Assembly (NCBI GenBank): GCA_905214365.1
Contig: CAJMMH010000104.1
Coordinates: forward strand, 1-8,862
Direction: 5' to 3'
DNA: 8,862 nucleotides
Origin: an uncultured bacterium
GTDB lineage: Bacteria > Bacillota > Clostridia > Lachnospirales > Lachnospiraceae
The stretch's first letter is position 1, and the number at the start of each line of letters is the position of its first letter. The position numbers and the translations under genes were made by a program. This document shows positions 1 through 7,639 of the stretch, one piece after another. The notes beneath the pieces were generated by a model that made no database searches, was not told the origin of the DNA, and saw only the letters and a program-made list of their open reading frames with translations.

Positions 1-97
1 GACTTGTCGCCAGTTTCCTAACTTGACATTCGCTCCACGGAAAACCTGCCGTACCATACGGCAGCAACCTCACGCTTCATAGCTATCATGTCACAGC
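1..97 (-). promoter_or_regulatory. structured 5' leader RNA of a leftward transcript, truncated by the window edge
   Basis: This is the transcribed leader downstream of the promoter at 105-133, with no obvious open reading frame. On the minus strand, TGACAT (93-88) can pair with ATGTCA (29-24) to close a large domain. Inside it lies a perfect 8-bp hairpin, CTGCCGTA-TGG-TACGGCAG (64-46). Just after the closing stem, AGTT-AGGA-AACT (23-12) forms a small tetraloop hairpin, followed by CAAGTC (6-1), which could pair with sequence beyond the edge. Purine-rich unpaired stretches flank the central hairpin symmetrically, as in an internal loop of a structured RNA. Such leaders usually regulate the gene that follows. 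From memory only, the layout recalls ribosomal-protein operon leaders of Clostridia (S10/rpsJ type); I cannot confirm this because the downstream gene is outside the window. The central hairpin is followed by GTTTTCC, so a weak terminator or attenuator is an alternative reading. Confidence 0.5.
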
Positions 98-104
98 AAG
101 AAGC

Positions 105-133
105 ATTATACTAGATAATCGTAGAAAAAGCAA
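105..133 (-). promoter_or_regulatory. sigma-A-type promoter reading leftward
   Basis: On the minus strand, TTGCTT (133-128) and a consensus TATAAT (110-105) are separated by exactly 17 bases. The -10 box is perfect; the -35 box matches only the TTG half of TTGACA. AT-rich sequence upstream (134-176) fits an UP-like region. Transcription would start near position 97, just before the structured leader. It lies downstream of addA in the same orientation, so it serves the next gene to the left rather than addBA. Confidence 0.7.
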
Positions 134-189
134 GTATTTTTTTCAATTTATTTTTGTATTTATTTTCGTACAATTTATGAAAGGGTCTG

Positions 190-213
190 CCGGGGCCAGT
201 TTCTCAGCCCCGG
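190..213 (-). terminator. GC-rich stem-loop over the addA stop codon, possible terminator
   Basis: On the minus strand a perfect 7-bp stem, CCGGGGC with GCCCCGG, encloses a 10-base loop that contains the addA TGA stop (206-204). The stem is strong, but the bases after it (CAGACCCTTTC) are not a proper U-run, so intrinsic termination is uncertain. The AT-rich stretch between this stem-loop and the downstream promoter (134-189) holds no gene. Alternatively the structure protects the mRNA 3' end or merely reflects GC-rich codons. Confidence 0.35.
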
Positions 214-3200
214 TCCGTATCGACCTTCACCGCTTTTCCTCTGGAAACGGAATACAGATATATTTCATCCACCTGCCGTCCAAGCATCCGCTCCAGCGCG
301 ATCCGGTAATATTTCAGCTGCACACGGTAGCGTGCGGTCAGAATCTGCTCCCAGTCCGCGCCCATAATCCGATCAGTCTTGTAATCATAAAGAATAATTT
401 TCCCGTCTTCCTCAAACCATGCGTCAATGACTCCCTGGATCTGCACCCAGCCGTCCTGCCGGATTCGCGCGTCCGGATTCATCTCCGATGCCCTTACGCC
501 GATGCTGAAGGGACTCTCCGCATAGAACCGGCCTTCCTCTCTCGCGCGGATCGTCCGCTTTCCGAGTGGCGTCCGGTAAAAGCGTTCCAGTTCACTGAAG
601 TTTACCGCATCAATTTCCTGCTCTGTCAGTACGCCGCGCTGCTTCATCCGTTCAATCTGTTCCAGCGGATCCAGATCACTGCACGGATCCAGATGTTCAT
701 ATAGATAATGGTACACCGTTCCACGGCGGTCCGGCGGAAGTTCGGTTTCCCCCTTCATAAACGCCGGAAGCAGCTCTGCTGTTTCTTTTGTCTGACTGGA
801 AAACAGGCTGACGCTCTCCGCGCTGCCATCATCATCACCTGCCCGCTTTTTGATTTCTGATACCGACATAGAAGCCGCCAGCCGATACATGTCATCATAA
901 TGGTAGTCGTATTCCAGGCGGGAGCGGATCCACGCTGCTGTTTCCGGAGCGTTTTCTGCCGAACTGCCTGCCGCTTCCACCTGCCGTCTGTACCAGGCAC
1001 TGTCCAGCCGTTTTGCTGCCTGCTCGGTCTGCAATTCCCCGACAGTAACCAGCGACGCGGCAAGCGGCGCATCTGCTCCAGCCGCATACGCACGCTGTCC
1101 TGTCAGGATCTTCAGCTTCCGGTAAATTTCATCAAAACAGGGATGCTTGGCAAACACTGGAACCAGCCAATCGAAAAAGCTGGCTGCCTGCGTCAGCTGC
1201 AGCCATGGAATCTCCTTCCGGTCCATCTGTACCTCATGCAGCATATCGTAGAGCCTGTCCATCAGCGACGGAACTGCAGCTGTCAAAATCAGCTGCTCCT
1301 TGGCCCGTGTCATGGCTACATACAGCACGCGCAGTTCCTCGCCGAGTCCGTCCAGCGTGATTTCTCTGGCAAGCACCTGCTTCATCAGCGTCGACGCAAT
1401 GGTTCTTTCTTCTATGTTAATTGCGTCTGTCCCGATCCCGTAATCTGGATGAAGGACAACACGTGCCCTCGAATCCTGGCGGTTAAATGTTTTCCCAAGC
1501 CCGCTGACAAAGACAATCGGAAATTCCAGTCCCTTACTCTTATGGATACTCATTACGCGCACCGCGTTCAAGCTCTCCCCTGTCGCTGCTTCCGGATAAT
1601 CCACCGAATACTTTTTCAGCTTTTCTAAATACCGGACAAACTGGAACACTCCCTGATAGCTGGTTGATTCAAATTTCCGCGCCTTTTCCAGCATCATATC
1701 CAGATTCGCTTTCCGCCGCTCCCCTCCCGGCATCGCGCAGACATACCGGTAATATCCGCTTTCTTCCATAATATATGCAATCAGCTCATGGATAGACAGA
1801 TAGCCGCCCCGCTCGCGGTAATCCGCAAGACGGTTCAAAAATGCCGCTGCCTTCCTGCCAAGCGGATCATCCGGATGCTCCAGGTGATACCGCATCAGCA
1901 CATAATACAGACCGTCCTCCGGACCGATACCCCCGTCATCTTCCGCAGCCGCTGTATCTTCCGCCGCATCGTTTCCGACAGCTCCATTTCCGCCCTCACC
2001 TGCTTCCTCTGCGATGCGGTTCACTGCCAGCTTCAGTCTTGCCAGTTCCTCACTGTTAAAGCCGCCGATCGGTGAATGAAGCACGCCTGCTAACGGAATG
2101 TCCTGAATCGGATTGCTGATGACCTGAAGCAGGTTTACAACGGTCTGCACTTCCTGCGCGCTGAAATATCCGCTGCCCGACTCTGCCGCTGCCGGGACTC
2201 CGTTTGCCGCAAGCACAGTCACAAAATCCTCCGCCCATCCGCTGATCGTCCGAAGCAGAATCGTGATATCCCGGTACTGCGCCGTCCGGTAAGCCGACAG
2301 CTCCGGATCCCATACCTGCGTCCCGTGCTCCGGATCCGTCATGCGGCGGATCTCTCCGGCAATCATAGCCGCCTCCCATTCTCTGGTATTGTACTGCGGC
2401 AGGCTTCCCGCTGCGTCTGTCCGGATTTTCTCTGTACCATCTGCTGCCGCGTCTGCTCTGTCTTTTCCGACTGCGTCTGCTGTGCCTGTCTGATCCTGCC
2501 CCGCTGCTTCCTGCACCGTGTTCTGTTCCGTGCCATCTTCCTCATCCTCCGGCGCTGCCGCCTGCTCAGTATCGAGCAGCATCAGGCGGATCGGGCCGCC
2601 TGCCCGTCCCACCGGATCTTTTTCAAACACTGCGCCGGGATGGAGTGCCGCCGCATCGTCATACTCTACATTTCCGAGTGATTCATGCATAATCTGCCGA
2701 AACACATAGTTTACGCCTTCAAGTACCGTATCCCGGCTCCGGAAGTTCCTGTGCAGTTCAACCTTCTGATGGCGACTTTCATCCATTGTATAAGAACGGT
2801 ATTTTTCCATAAACAATTCCGGCCTTGCCAGGCGGAACCGATAAATACTCTGCTTGACATCACCGACCATAAAGCAGTTCGGCCTTCCGTCCTGCTCCCT
2901 GGAAATGCTGTTCAGGATCAGCTCCTGCACATAATTGCTGTCCTGATACTCGTCAATCATAATCTCCGCAAAGCGGTCTTTGTACTCCTTTGCCGTTTCG
3001 GTCGGTTTCTCGCCATGTTCCGTCTTTTCAGAAAGAATCTCCACCGTCAGATGCTCCAGATCATGGAAATCCACCAGACAGCGCTTCCGTTTTGCCTGCG
3101 AAAACCGCTCCATAAACGCTCCTGTCAGATCAATCAGCTGTACAGCCAGCCGCCCGGACTGCTGATACCGCTCCAGAATCAGTTCCGGCTCACCCGAAAA

Positions 3201-4157
3201 CCATTCCGTCAGCTTATCCAGACTATCCTTCGCCTTTTTCCGCTGTTCCCACAGAACGTTCGCCCTTGCCTCATCCCACAGATCCGTCTTTTTTCGTCTC
3301 GGTTTCCGGCCCGCCTGAAACAGCAGAAGCGCGGTGCGGATCTCCTGATAACTTCCGTCCTTTGCCCGTTCTGCGGCAAGCTGTACCATATGCTCCTCGT
3401 CCCTCAGAATTTCAGCAAACGCTTCCATTTCATCTTCCGCTTCATACAGCTGCCGGATCCGCCCGAACTGCTCCGCAAGCTCCGTCAGTGTCTGCGCGGC
3501 GCGGCGGCACATGCCCTTCATCCACGCAGTCTGCTCCAGCTCTTCCCAGTCTGACGCCTGATACGCGCCCCGGCACGCGTCCAGCCAGTCAGACGGGCGC
3601 GGATTTCCCATTGCAAATTCATACAGCCCAAGAACCAGGCCGGCTGCCCGGTTGTCGTCCCGTCCCGGATTATATGCTTCCCAGCAATCCAGAAACGTCG
3701 GATCTGCCTCCGCGTACTTTTCCTCGATCAGCGCGCTTAATACATCTTCCTTCAGCAGACGCAGCTCACCCTCATCCGCAATCCGGAACGATGGATCCAG
3801 ATTGATGCGATGAAACTGCTCCCGAAGTACGGACAGGCAGAAGCTGTCAATCGTCGTAATGCGTGCCTGCCGGATCAGTGTCAGCTGTCTGCGCACATGC
3901 CGATTCTGCGGATCCTCCCCCAGCCGTTTTTCCAGTGCCTGCTGCACACGCTCTCTTAATTGGGCTGCCGCCGCATTGGTAAATGTAACCACCAGAAGCC
4001 GGTCTACATCCAACGGATGCTCCCCCTCTGTAATCAGTGACACAATCCGCTCAACCAGTACCGCCGTTTTTCCGCTTCCGGCCGCAGCCGATACCAACAG
4101 GCTGCGGTCCCGCAGGTCAATCGCCTGTTTTTGTTCCTTTGTCCACACTGCCGCCAT
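204..4157 (-). CDS. addA: ATP-dependent helicase/nuclease subunit A (AddA)
   Basis: AddA is the motor subunit of the AddAB complex, which unwinds and resects DNA double-strand breaks for RecA-dependent repair in the cytoplasm. The 1317-residue product has all UvrD/Rep superfamily 1 helicase motifs in order: Q-motif (W5-I13), Walker A AAAGSGKT (24-31), TTIDSFC (101-107), DEYQDS (402-407), VGDVKQSIYRFR (431-442), LHRNFRSR (468-475), VMSIHKSKGLEFP (868-880) and LRVLYVAMTRA (942-952). A C-terminal RecB-family nuclease follows: GTVYH (H1150), QGVID (D1245), DYKTD (D1258, K1260) and QLKYY (1280-1284). The start at 4157 is chosen because GGAGG lies six bases upstream and the motifs begin five residues in. 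The longer frame to 4388 is only addB read in another phase. The start lies inside addB, overlapping it by 41 bases, which suggests translational coupling. Two low-complexity acidic, alanine-rich insertions (about 531-584 and 714-748) look lineage-specific and probably make the protein somewhat longer than its relatives. Confidence 0.97.
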   Translation of the reverse strand: MAAVWTKEQKQAIDLRDRSLLVSAAAGSGKTAVLVERIVSLITEGEHPLDVDRLLVVTFTNAAAAQLRERVQQALEKRLGEDPQNRHVRRQLTLIRQARITTIDSFCLSVLREQFHRINLDPSFRIADEGELRLLKEDVLSALIEEKYAEADPTFLDCWEAYNPGRDDNRAAGLVLGLYEFAMGNPRPSDWLDACRGAYQASDWEELEQTAWMKGMCRRAAQTLTELAEQFGRIRQLYEAEDEMEAFAEILRDEEHMVQLAAERAKDGSYQEIRTALLLFQAGRKPRRKKTDLWDEARANVLWEQRKKAKDSLDKLTEWFSGEPELILERYQQSGRLAVQLIDLTGAFMERFSQAKRKRCLVDFHDLEHLTVEILSEKTEHGEKPTETAKEYKDRFAEIMIDEYQDSNYVQELILNSISREQDGRPNCFMVGDVKQSIYRFRLARPELFMEKYRSYTMDESRHQKVELHRNFRSRDTVLEGVNYVFRQIMHESLGNVEYDDAAALHPGAVFEKDPVGRAGGPIRLMLLDTEQAAAPEDEEDGTEQNTVQEAAGQDQTGTADAVGKDRADAAADGTEKIRTDAAGSLPQYNTREWEAAMIAGEIRRMTDPEHGTQVWDPELSAYRTAQYRDITILLRTISGWAEDFVTVLAANGVPAAAESGSGYFSAQEVQTVVNLLQVISNPIQDIPLAGVLHSPIGGFNSEELARLKLAVNRIAEEAGEGGNGAVGNDAAEDTAAAEDDGGIGPEDGLYYVLMRYHLEHPDDPLGRKAAAFLNRLADYRERGGYLSIHELIAYIMEESGYYRYVCAMPGGERRKANLDMMLEKARKFESTSYQGVFQFVRYLEKLKKYSVDYPEAATGESLNAVRVMSIHKSKGLEFPIVFVSGLGKTFNRQDSRARVVLHPDYGIGTDAINIEERTIASTLMKQVLAREITLDGLGEELRVLYVAMTRAKEQLILTAAVPSLMDRLYDMLHEVQMDRKEIPWLQLTQAASFFDWLVPVFAKHPCFDEIYRKLKILTGQRAYAAGADAPLAASLVTVGELQTEQAAKRLDSAWYRRQVEAAGSSAENAPETAAWIRSRLEYDYHYDDMYRLAASMSVSEIKKRAGDDDGSAESVSLFSSQTKETAELLPAFMKGETELPPDRRGTVYHYLYEHLDPCSDLDPLEQIERMKQRGVLTEQEIDAVNFSELERFYRTPLGKRTIRAREEGRFYAESPFSIGVRASEMNPDARIRQDGWVQIQGVIDAWFEEDGKIILYDYKTDRIMGADWEQILTARYRVQLKYYRIALERMLGRQVDEIYLYSVSRGKAVKVDTDRG
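2411..2480 (-). repeat. imperfect short repeats inside addA encoding a low-complexity linker
   Basis: On the minus strand the 8-base block GCAGACGC occurs at 2480-2473 and 2456-2449, and ACAGACGC at 2420-2413. The offsets are 24 and 36 bases, so the frame is kept. They encode successive units beginning ADAV, ADAA and TDAA, with lysine/arginine at the unit ends. The pattern suggests in-frame expansion of an exposed loop between helicase motifs IV and V. The whole insertion spans about 2406-2567. Confidence 0.55.
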
Positions 4158-7100
4158 TTTGTTCCTCCTCATCGATCCGGTTCCAGATATCATCCTTTGA
4201 CAGGCGCTCCAGCCGTCTGCGCCTGCATCCTTCCGTGCGCAGATCAAATGCGCAAATTGCCTGATACTCACACCACTCACAGGCGTCTGTTCCCGCGTAC
4301 TCGCCAGGCTGCGCGTCAATCTCTCCACGATACATCGCCTCCGCCAGCTTTGCCGCCTTCTTCTTTGCGTAATTCCGCAGCATCGCAAACTGCTTTGCCG
4401 AACCTGCCGGAGCGCCTGCCTTCAGACCTCCTGCCTTCCTGGATTCCATCCCCCGGATAACCCGCCCGCCAGACGGATCAATCCGGCTGTAAACTGCCGG
4501 ATCTTCATTGGTCAGTCCATCCAGGCGAAGGGACTTCAGACGCAGATCATCCTGTTCCTTTTCCGTTTTTCCCATTCCATCCACAAGCGGATCACTCAGA
4601 TGGTAATAATAAATTCCTGCCGGCACAATTGTCTTCTGTGGACGCATCCGCTGCTCCATTTCCATCGCCGCCTCCAGATACAAAATCAACTGCAGCTGCA
4701 GTCCGTGGTACACACGCCCCAGATCAAAGCTCTGCTGACCGGTCTTATAATCGATGACCTTCACATAAACCGCGTCTTCCGTTTCCTGCAGATCGATCCG
4801 GTCAATCCGCCCCTGCAGCGCCAGTGTCAGCCCATCCGCAAGCGGCAGCTGCACCGTGTTTCCTCTGGCGTCTGAAAACACATATTCATCCAGAATCCGG
4901 TCGAAGGAACCGCATTTCCACTGCTCTCCCAGCGCCCACAGCGTCCGATCCGTCATCCGCGTCAGTCTTGTCTGTGCGTACCGGCTGCGCGCGCTGCTTT
5001 CAAACACCGGATTGGCATACTCCTGCAACGCCTCCCGCACGCACTCGCCCGCAAGCTCCGTCCGCACCGCGGCCGTCATCGCGCGCCAGTCCAGCTTCTG
5101 CTCCTTCAGCTTCTGAAAGAACCCGCTGATTGCCCGATGAAAAATGGTGCCGTAATCCGCTGCCTGCAGCTGATGCTCTTTCCTTGGGCGAAGCTTCAGA
5201 CCATATGTCAGAAAATGGGCATACGCGCAATTCGCGTACTGCTCCAGACGCGTCACATGATTCGCCTTCTCCGCTTCAAATAAACGTTCCGCAATTTCCC
5301 GGTCCAGTGCCTCCGTCCTCCAGGAATAAAACAATCCGTCCCGGATCTGCTGAAGCGGCGTCCCATAGCCTTCCTGCCCGCAGTAATACCGGTACAGCGG
5401 CTGCCACCAGGTTTCTTCCTTTCCATCCAAAAAGCCGCGCAGCCCCTCAATCAGCATGTCCAGTCCGTCACCCGCGCCGGTAAGCCCATTCAGTCCGCCG
5501 TACAGCTCCTTTGCCGTCTGTACCGGAACATCCGGCAGCAGCCGTTCCAGTTCGCGGATCAGATACGATGGGCGGATCTCCTTTCCGTCACGGTTCTGCA
5601 TACTCCAGCTGACAATCAGATGCTTTGACGGCTTTGTCATCATCAGGTATAAATACTCCTGCTGATAAAACGCTTCCTCACGCGCCGTCGGCAAAAGCTC
5701 CATCCCCGCGTCCTTTAACAGCTCCCGGTCATAATCCGTCAGAATTCCGCCTTCCGCTGCCTCCTTCGGAAGCACCCGGTCATTGGCTCCGATCAGAAAC
5801 AGTGCTTTGACCTGCGGGATTCTGGTGCGCACCAGATCGCCGACCACAACACGATCAAACGTCACCGGGATCACACCAACCTTCAGCCCCTCAAATCCGC
5901 TCTGGAGTGTATCGATCAGCAGCTGCGGCTTCATCTCCTCATCTCCCATCAGCTGTACAATCTGATCAAACAGATCCATCACCTTCGCATATGCCTGGCG
6001 GTACTCGCTTTCCCTGATAAAATCGCCTTCCGCTTCAAACCGCGCCCGTTCCGTTTCCAGCTTCTCCTGCGCATGCACGGACTGCAGAAACGCCACCAGC
6101 GTTTCAACTGCGGTCTTTACGCTGACTGGCCGTGCTCCGCGCCAGATCTCCCAGAGCGGCCCAAGAAGCCCGCAGATCTGCAGCCTTGTTTCATTGATCC
6201 GGTTCAGCCGTGCCGCCGTGCAGCCGCCGTACATCCAGGGCCAGAACTCGTTCCATCGCTTCTGCCCCTCCACGCCGCTCGCAACCAGGTAATTGTCCAG
6301 CAGATCCAACGACTCCTGCTCCGCCGGAAACAGCGGATTGCGAAGCAGTGCCATCACCGACTGATAGTTCATATTTTCTTCCAGCACATCCAGAAGTTCT
6401 TCCAGAAGCTGCGCCAGCGGGTTGCCGGACAGCAGACGCTTTTCATCCATAAAGTACGGAATCCCCGCCTTGTCAAATGCCGCGCCAATCAGGCTGCCGT
6501 ACACCGACAGATCTCCGGTAATCACCGCGATCTCACTGTAGCGCAGTTTTTCACTGCGCACAAGTTCCAGAAGTCTTCGCACCAGAAATTCCGTTTCCTC
6601 CCCCGGATTTCCTGCTGTCACAAGCTCCGCTGCTCCATCGTCTCCCCGCAGCCCCGCTGCCGGGTAGCGGAACAGAAACTGCTCCAGATACAGCAGCTGG
6701 TCTGCCGCCTTTCTTCGCCCGATGCTGTCCCCCGTATACTCTTCGTATGCGATTCCATACAACGCCGCCATCCGCTTCAGCCGGGCAGCCGTGCCTTCCG
6801 CCATCAGAAACAAGCCGTTTCCGCCGTCCTCCCCGATGGTCAGAATCGCAGACAGTTCCACGCAGTTCTGCATCAGCATTTCCAGAACGCGGTACTGATA
6901 CTCCTTAAAACTAGTAAATCCATAGAGAAAAATCCGGCTCCGCTTCAGCAGGCGCGACCCGCCCCCATGGGCTGCCAGCACAGCAAGCAGCTCCTCCGAT
7001 GTCAGGTACGTTTCTCCAAGCCGTTTTGAAAATGCCAGATACAGCTGGTATACGTCCGTCAGCTTCTGCTTCAGCGCGCCGCCGGTTTCCAGGGAAGCAA

Positions 7101-7527
7101 GCACCTGCTCCAGCTGATCCGTACGAACCGCACAGCGTGAAAGTTCATTAATTACTTCCTTTAATTCGTCTGTAAAGCCTCTGCGGTCCAGATTCCGGCC
7201 AAATGACGACAGCTGCGGCTTCATCTCCTCTGCCAGACGGCGCAGGATCATCGACTTCCCTACTTCATCCAACAGATTGGTTTCCGGAATCTCCAACTCT
7301 TCCAGCACCCGCTTTGCCAGCGTTGTAAAGCTCACAACCTCAATATTTCCAAGCACATGCGCCGGATGGCTGTCAAGAAGCTCACGTCTTACCTGCAGCG
7401 TTGTCTGCTCCGGCACCAGATAAAAAAAGCAGCAGTCCGGATTGGCTGCTGCCTGCCTGATCACCTGCCGGTATACCTCCTCCGGCAGGGTGGAATATCC
7501 GTCTGCTCTGTAAACTGATACTGCCAT
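4117..7527 (-). CDS. addB: ATP-dependent helicase/nuclease subunit B (AddB)
   Basis: AddB is the partner of AddA; in the known complexes it carries the second nuclease and an inactivated helicase fold that scans for Chi. The 1136-residue product keeps the family landmarks: FFYLVPEQTT (34-43), VSFTTLAKRVL (65-75), LYGFTSF (201-207), GNPLAQLLEELL (368-379), LFLIGANDRVLP (576-587) and a C-terminal RecB-family nuclease with GTIFH (H797), GRIDRID (D909), DYKTG (D926, K928) and QLILY (946-950). The four iron-sulfur staple cysteines are present: C767 before the nuclease, and C1083, C1086 and C1092 after it. The start at 7527 is supported by GGAGG six bases upstream. The odd point is the N-terminus: where Bacillus AddB has a Walker A loop (GxxGxGKT), this protein reads YRADGYSTLPEEVY, with no lysine and no GxGK, and nothing upstream in frame supplies one. 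It is thus closer to streptococcal RexB, which as I recall also lacks the motif. The gene ends 41 bases inside addA. Confidence 0.97.
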   Translation of the reverse strand: MAVSVYRADGYSTLPEEVYRQVIRQAAANPDCCFFYLVPEQTTLQVRRELLDSHPAHVLGNIEVVSFTTLAKRVLEELEIPETNLLDEVGKSMILRRLAEEMKPQLSSFGRNLDRRGFTDELKEVINELSRCAVRTDQLEQVLASLETGGALKQKLTDVYQLYLAFSKRLGETYLTSEELLAVLAAHGGGSRLLKRSRIFLYGFTSFKEYQYRVLEMLMQNCVELSAILTIGEDGGNGLFLMAEGTAARLKRMAALYGIAYEEYTGDSIGRRKAADQLLYLEQFLFRYPAAGLRGDDGAAELVTAGNPGEETEFLVRRLLELVRSEKLRYSEIAVITGDLSVYGSLIGAAFDKAGIPYFMDEKRLLSGNPLAQLLEELLDVLEENMNYQSVMALLRNPLFPAEQESLDLLDNYLVASGVEGQKRWNEFWPWMYGGCTAARLNRINETRLQICGLLGPLWEIWRGARPVSVKTAVETLVAFLQSVHAQEKLETERARFEAEGDFIRESEYRQAYAKVMDLFDQIVQLMGDEEMKPQLLIDTLQSGFEGLKVGVIPVTFDRVVVGDLVRTRIPQVKALFLIGANDRVLPKEAAEGGILTDYDRELLKDAGMELLPTAREEAFYQQEYLYLMMTKPSKHLIVSWSMQNRDGKEIRPSYLIRELERLLPDVPVQTAKELYGGLNGLTGAGDGLDMLIEGLRGFLDGKEETWWQPLYRYYCGQEGYGTPLQQIRDGLFYSWRTEALDREIAERLFEAEKANHVTRLEQYANCAYAHFLTYGLKLRPRKEHQLQAADYGTIFHRAISGFFQKLKEQKLDWRAMTAAVRTELAGECVREALQEYANPVFESSARSRYAQTRLTRMTDRTLWALGEQWKCGSFDRILDEYVFSDARGNTVQLPLADGLTLALQGRIDRIDLQETEDAVYVKVIDYKTGQQSFDLGRVYHGLQLQLILYLEAAMEMEQRMRPQKTIVPAGIYYYHLSDPLVDGMGKTEKEQDDLRLKSLRLDGLTNEDPAVYSRIDPSGGRVIRGMESRKAGGLKAGAPAGSAKQFAMLRNYAKKKAAKLAEAMYRGEIDAQPGEYAGTDACEWCEYQAICAFDLRTEGCRRRRLERLSKDDIWNRIDEEEQNGGSVDKGTKTGD
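4164..4170 (-). promoter_or_regulatory. addA ribosome binding site embedded in addB
   Basis: GAGGAGG on the minus strand lies six bases before the addA ATG (4157). It is formed by the consecutive glutamate codons of the addB C-terminus (DEEEQNG), so one stretch of DNA serves as addB coding sequence and addA initiation signal. It fixes the addA start at 4157: the in-frame ATG at 4172 is part of the same GGAGG block and has no site of its own. Confidence 0.9.
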
Positions 7528-7533
7528 TCTTTT

Positions 7534-7538
7534 CCTCC
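7534..7538 (-). promoter_or_regulatory. addB ribosome binding site
   Basis: GGAGG on the minus strand lies six bases before the ATG at 7527. It selects this start over in-frame upstream Met codons, which fall in the spacer or inside the MATE gene. Confidence 0.9.
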
Positions 7539-7574
7539 GATTTCCAAATGATGTACTCGCTCCTGAATGCTTCC

Positions 7575-7586
7575 GGATGTACATCC
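7575..7586. promoter_or_regulatory. 12-base perfect palindrome in the MATE-addB spacer, possible operator
   Basis: GGATGTACATCC is its own reverse complement and sits about 48 bases before the addB start, within the 112-base spacer 7528-7639. One arm, GATGTAC, recurs 26 bases away at 7550-7556, nearer the addB ribosome binding site. A dimeric regulator could bind here. I see no convincing -35/-10 pair in the spacer and only a weak 5-bp stem (AATCC/GGATT) just after the MATE stop, so read-through from the MATE gene into addBA is possible. A palindrome of this size by chance in a spacer this short is uncommon but not rare. Confidence 0.25.
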
Positions 7587-7639
7587 AAATAAACTCCCAA
7601 AATCCCGCTGTTTTTGGATTAACGGTCGGCTTATGCCAG

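Noticed and set aside
46..64. Hairpin as an intrinsic terminator for addBA
   Set aside because: It lies downstream of a strong promoter in the same orientation and has only a four-T tract, so it reads better as part of the new leader RNA.
177..3805. Long plus-strand open frames opposite addA, for example 2685-3554 and 900-1628
   Set aside because: They have no recognisable protein features and no ribosome binding sites, and lie wholly opposite a fully conserved helicase-nuclease. They are shadows created by GC-biased codons.
4158..4388. N-terminal extension of AddA to position 4388
   Set aside because: The extra 77 residues are low in family similarity and are the out-of-phase reading of the addB C-terminus; the ribosome binding site supports 4157.
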